The notes beneath the pieces are model-generated. The model was not told the DNA's origin. It worked only from the letters and a program-made list of their open reading frames with translations, and did not search any database. From Clostridiaceae bacterium (GTDB lineage Bacteria; Bacillota; Clostridia; Oscillospirales; Acutalibacteraceae): a stretch of 6,612 nucleotides of DNA. The stretch spans positions 1-6,612 of the forward strand of contig CAJGCQ010000066.1 in NCBI GenBank assembly GCA_904501875.1. Direction: 5' to 3'. The stretch's first letter is position 1. Every line of letters starts with the position of its first letter. The translations under genes and the position numbers were made by a program. This document shows positions 5,967 to 6,612 of the stretch, one piece after another.

Positions 5967-6082
5967 GTTGGTGTTGATTGCGGCGAGGGTCCACCCGTTC
6001 CCATACCGAACACGGAAGTTAAGCTCGCTTGCGCTGAAAATACTTGGCGGGAAGCTGCCCGGGAAAATAAGTAGATGCCAAC
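5967..6082 (+). rRNA. rrf: 5S ribosomal RNA
   Basis: The sequence has the universal 5S core CCGAACACGGAAGTTAAGCTC and Firmicute-type arms (GAGGGTCCACCCGTTCCCAT, then AAAATACTTGGCGGGAAGC). Helix I closes with GTTGGTGT (5967-5974) pairing with ATGCCAAC (6075-6082), which sets the ends at about 116 nt, normal for a 5S rRNA. It stands alone: there is no 23S rRNA upstream and it has its own promoter and terminator. The exact ends may differ by one or two bases. Confidence 0.95.
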
Positions 6083-6087
6083 ATTCA

Positions 6088-6116
6088 AACCTGTACTTAG
6101 TGTACAGGTTTTTTCT
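6088..6116 (+). terminator. Rho-independent terminator of the 5S rRNA gene
   Basis: AACCTGTAC (6088-6096) pairs perfectly with GTACAGGTT (6102-6110) around a 5-nt loop, followed by a T-run interrupted by one C. It begins five bases after the mature 5S end. Confidence 0.92.
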
Positions 6117-6150
6117 TTGCCCAATATTTCTAAAACACCGAATTAAAGCA

Positions 6151-6178
6151 TTGACTTTTTTAAAGAAATATGTATAAT
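6151..6178 (+). promoter_or_regulatory. Promoter of the tRNA-Leu gene
   Basis: TTGACT (6151-6156) and TATAAT (6173-6178) are separated by 16 bp, one base short of optimum. Transcription should start near 6185, leaving a leader of about 100 nt ahead of the tRNA. Confidence 0.8.
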
Positions 6179-6184
6179 TAATAC

Positions 6185-6285
6185 TTGTGGCGGATAAAGC
6201 CGAAGCTAAGATTTTATCTGAAAGAAAGTAAGCTCCGCCTCGGATGCTCTCGCCGTGTAAAATTTAGAGGGCAAAAACTTAATAT
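6185..6285 (+). other. Long structured 5' leader of pre-tRNA-Leu
   Basis: The stretch between the predicted transcription start and the tRNA can fold into two stem-loops: GGCGGA (6189-6194) with TCCGCC (6234-6239), and TGCTCTC (6245-6251) with GAGGGCA (6267-6273, one G-U pair). It has none of the conserved T-box bases (AGGGTGG with ACCGCG), and no SRP RNA or 6S RNA signature that I can see. A 14-codon frame from GTG 6187 to TAA 6231 has no ribosome binding site. RNase P would release the leader from the tRNA; a separate function is unknown. Confidence 0.35.
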
Positions 6286-6372
6286 GCGGATATGGCGGAA
6301 TTGGCAGACGCGCTAGATTCAGGTTCTAGTCGGGGCAACTCGGTGCAGGTTCAAGTCCTGTTATCCGCACCA
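6286..6372 (+). tRNA. tRNA-Leu (anticodon CAG)
   Basis: A class II tRNA of 87 nt with encoded CCA (6370-6372). The acceptor stem GCGGATA (6286-6292) pairs with TATCCGC (6362-6368), with A as discriminator base. The anticodon stem CTAGA/TCTAG (6313-6317 with 6325-6329) encloses the loop TTCAGGT with anticodon CAG at 6320-6322, which reads CUG leucine codons. The variable arm CGGG/CTCG and the T-loop GGTTCAAGTCC are intact, as expected for leucine tRNA. The gene has its own promoter and downstream hairpins, so it appears to be transcribed singly. Confidence 0.96.
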
Positions 6373-6378
6373 AACAAT

Positions 6379-6430
6379 ATAAATCCGAACCTTCTCACAG
6401 TTGGAGATGGTTCGGATTTATCTCTTCTAT
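6379..6430 (+). terminator. Probable terminator after tRNA-Leu
   Basis: AAATCCGAACC (6381-6391) pairs perfectly with GGTTCGGATTT (6409-6419), and two more A/T pairs extend it outward. After one T-T mismatch the stem continues as TCTC/GAGA around a 7-nt loop. The tail (TCTCTTCTAT) is pyrimidine-rich but not a clean T-run, so termination may be incomplete. Confidence 0.65.
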
Positions 6431-6432
6431 CA

Positions 6433-6463
6433 AATCTCCCGCACGCCTTACAAGCGGGAGATT
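6433..6463. repeat. Perfect 10-bp inverted repeat downstream of tRNA-Leu
   Basis: AATCTCCCGC (6433-6442) and GCGGGAGATT (6454-6463) are exact complements around an 11-nt loop. It could be a second, back-up terminator, but no T-run follows. The loop and right arm also match a tRNA-Val anticodon region (see findings), so the origin is ambiguous. Confidence 0.55.
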
Positions 6464-6489
6464 GTCGGTTCTGAATCAGTGACCAACCT

Positions 6490-6612
6490 TATGCTTTCTC
6501 GGGGACGTTTCGCTTTCATTTATAACGGTACCCTGCAAGGCGGATTTCGCCTATATTGTAAAATATTATTTTCATGTGTTAATATATTGACGGCGATATT
6601 TATTACAGAGCA
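6490..6612. other. AT-rich right end without a supported gene
   Basis: No open frame, RNA gene or repeat unit is convincing here. A small hairpin AGGCG/CGCCT lies around 6539-6552. TTGACG at 6587-6592 could be a -35 box, but its -10 would fall at the edge of the window and cannot be judged. Confidence 0.3.

Noticed and set aside
6185..6285. T-box riboswitch in front of tRNA-Leu
   Set aside because: The conserved antiterminator bases are absent, and T-boxes control protein genes, not tRNAs.
6292..6474. A 60-codon plus-strand open frame beginning MAELADALDSGSS
   Set aside because: It reads through tRNA-Leu; this peptide is the usual false translation of leucine tRNA genes, and it has no separate coding signal.
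1..6612. CRISPR array, prophage, toxin-antitoxin or defence genes
   Set aside because: No regularly spaced direct repeats and no such protein families are visible on either strand.

Overview
The window looks like a chromosomal segment of an anaerobic Clostridia-type Firmicute, most likely of the Ruminococcaceae/Oscillospirales sort. This rests on gene content (YitT/DUF2179 protein, SpoIVFB-like site-2 protease, the paired TIGR03960/TIGR03936 radical SAM genes), strong GGAGG-type ribosome binding sites, sigma-A style promoters and the 5S rRNA sequence. Taxonomy is inference, because no search was possible.

Layout. At the left edge is the 3' part of a YitT-family membrane protein gene (+). It is followed by about 125 bp without a supported gene, and then by a convergent two-gene unit on the minus strand: a 67-residue single-pass membrane protein and an overlapping M50 site-2 protease, an arrangement that recalls spoIVFA-spoIVFB. 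A short divergent intergenic region with an extended -10 promoter then leads into the plus-strand genes: a YgiQ-type radical SAM protein, a MITE-like inverted-repeat element of about 165 bp, a B12-binding-type radical SAM protein (TIGR03960-like) and its overlapping partner (TIGR03936/DUF2344-like). The partner gene is best read as starting at a TTG codon inside the end of the gene before it.

The right end is an RNA region: a solitary 5S rRNA gene with an A-rich upstream tract, a consensus promoter, a leader hairpin and its own terminator; then a tRNA-Leu(CAG) gene with its own promoter and a structured leader of about 100 nt; then two strong hairpins, the second of which also resembles the 3' half of a tRNA-Val. 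The last 120 bp hold no feature I can support.

How the genes may work together. TIGR03960 and TIGR03936 are a known genomic pair (fused in some bacteria) without an assigned reaction. Together with YgiQ they make a block of poorly understood radical SAM biology, here directly upstream of a 5S rRNA gene. The site-2 protease with a small membrane partner suggests regulated intramembrane proteolysis. I see no CRISPR array, phage gene, toxin-antitoxin pair or transposase. The most intriguing points are the radical SAM block with extra cysteine clusters, the MITE-like insertion touching a ribosome binding site, the miniature SpoIVFA-like partner, and the tRNA-like remnant near the right end.
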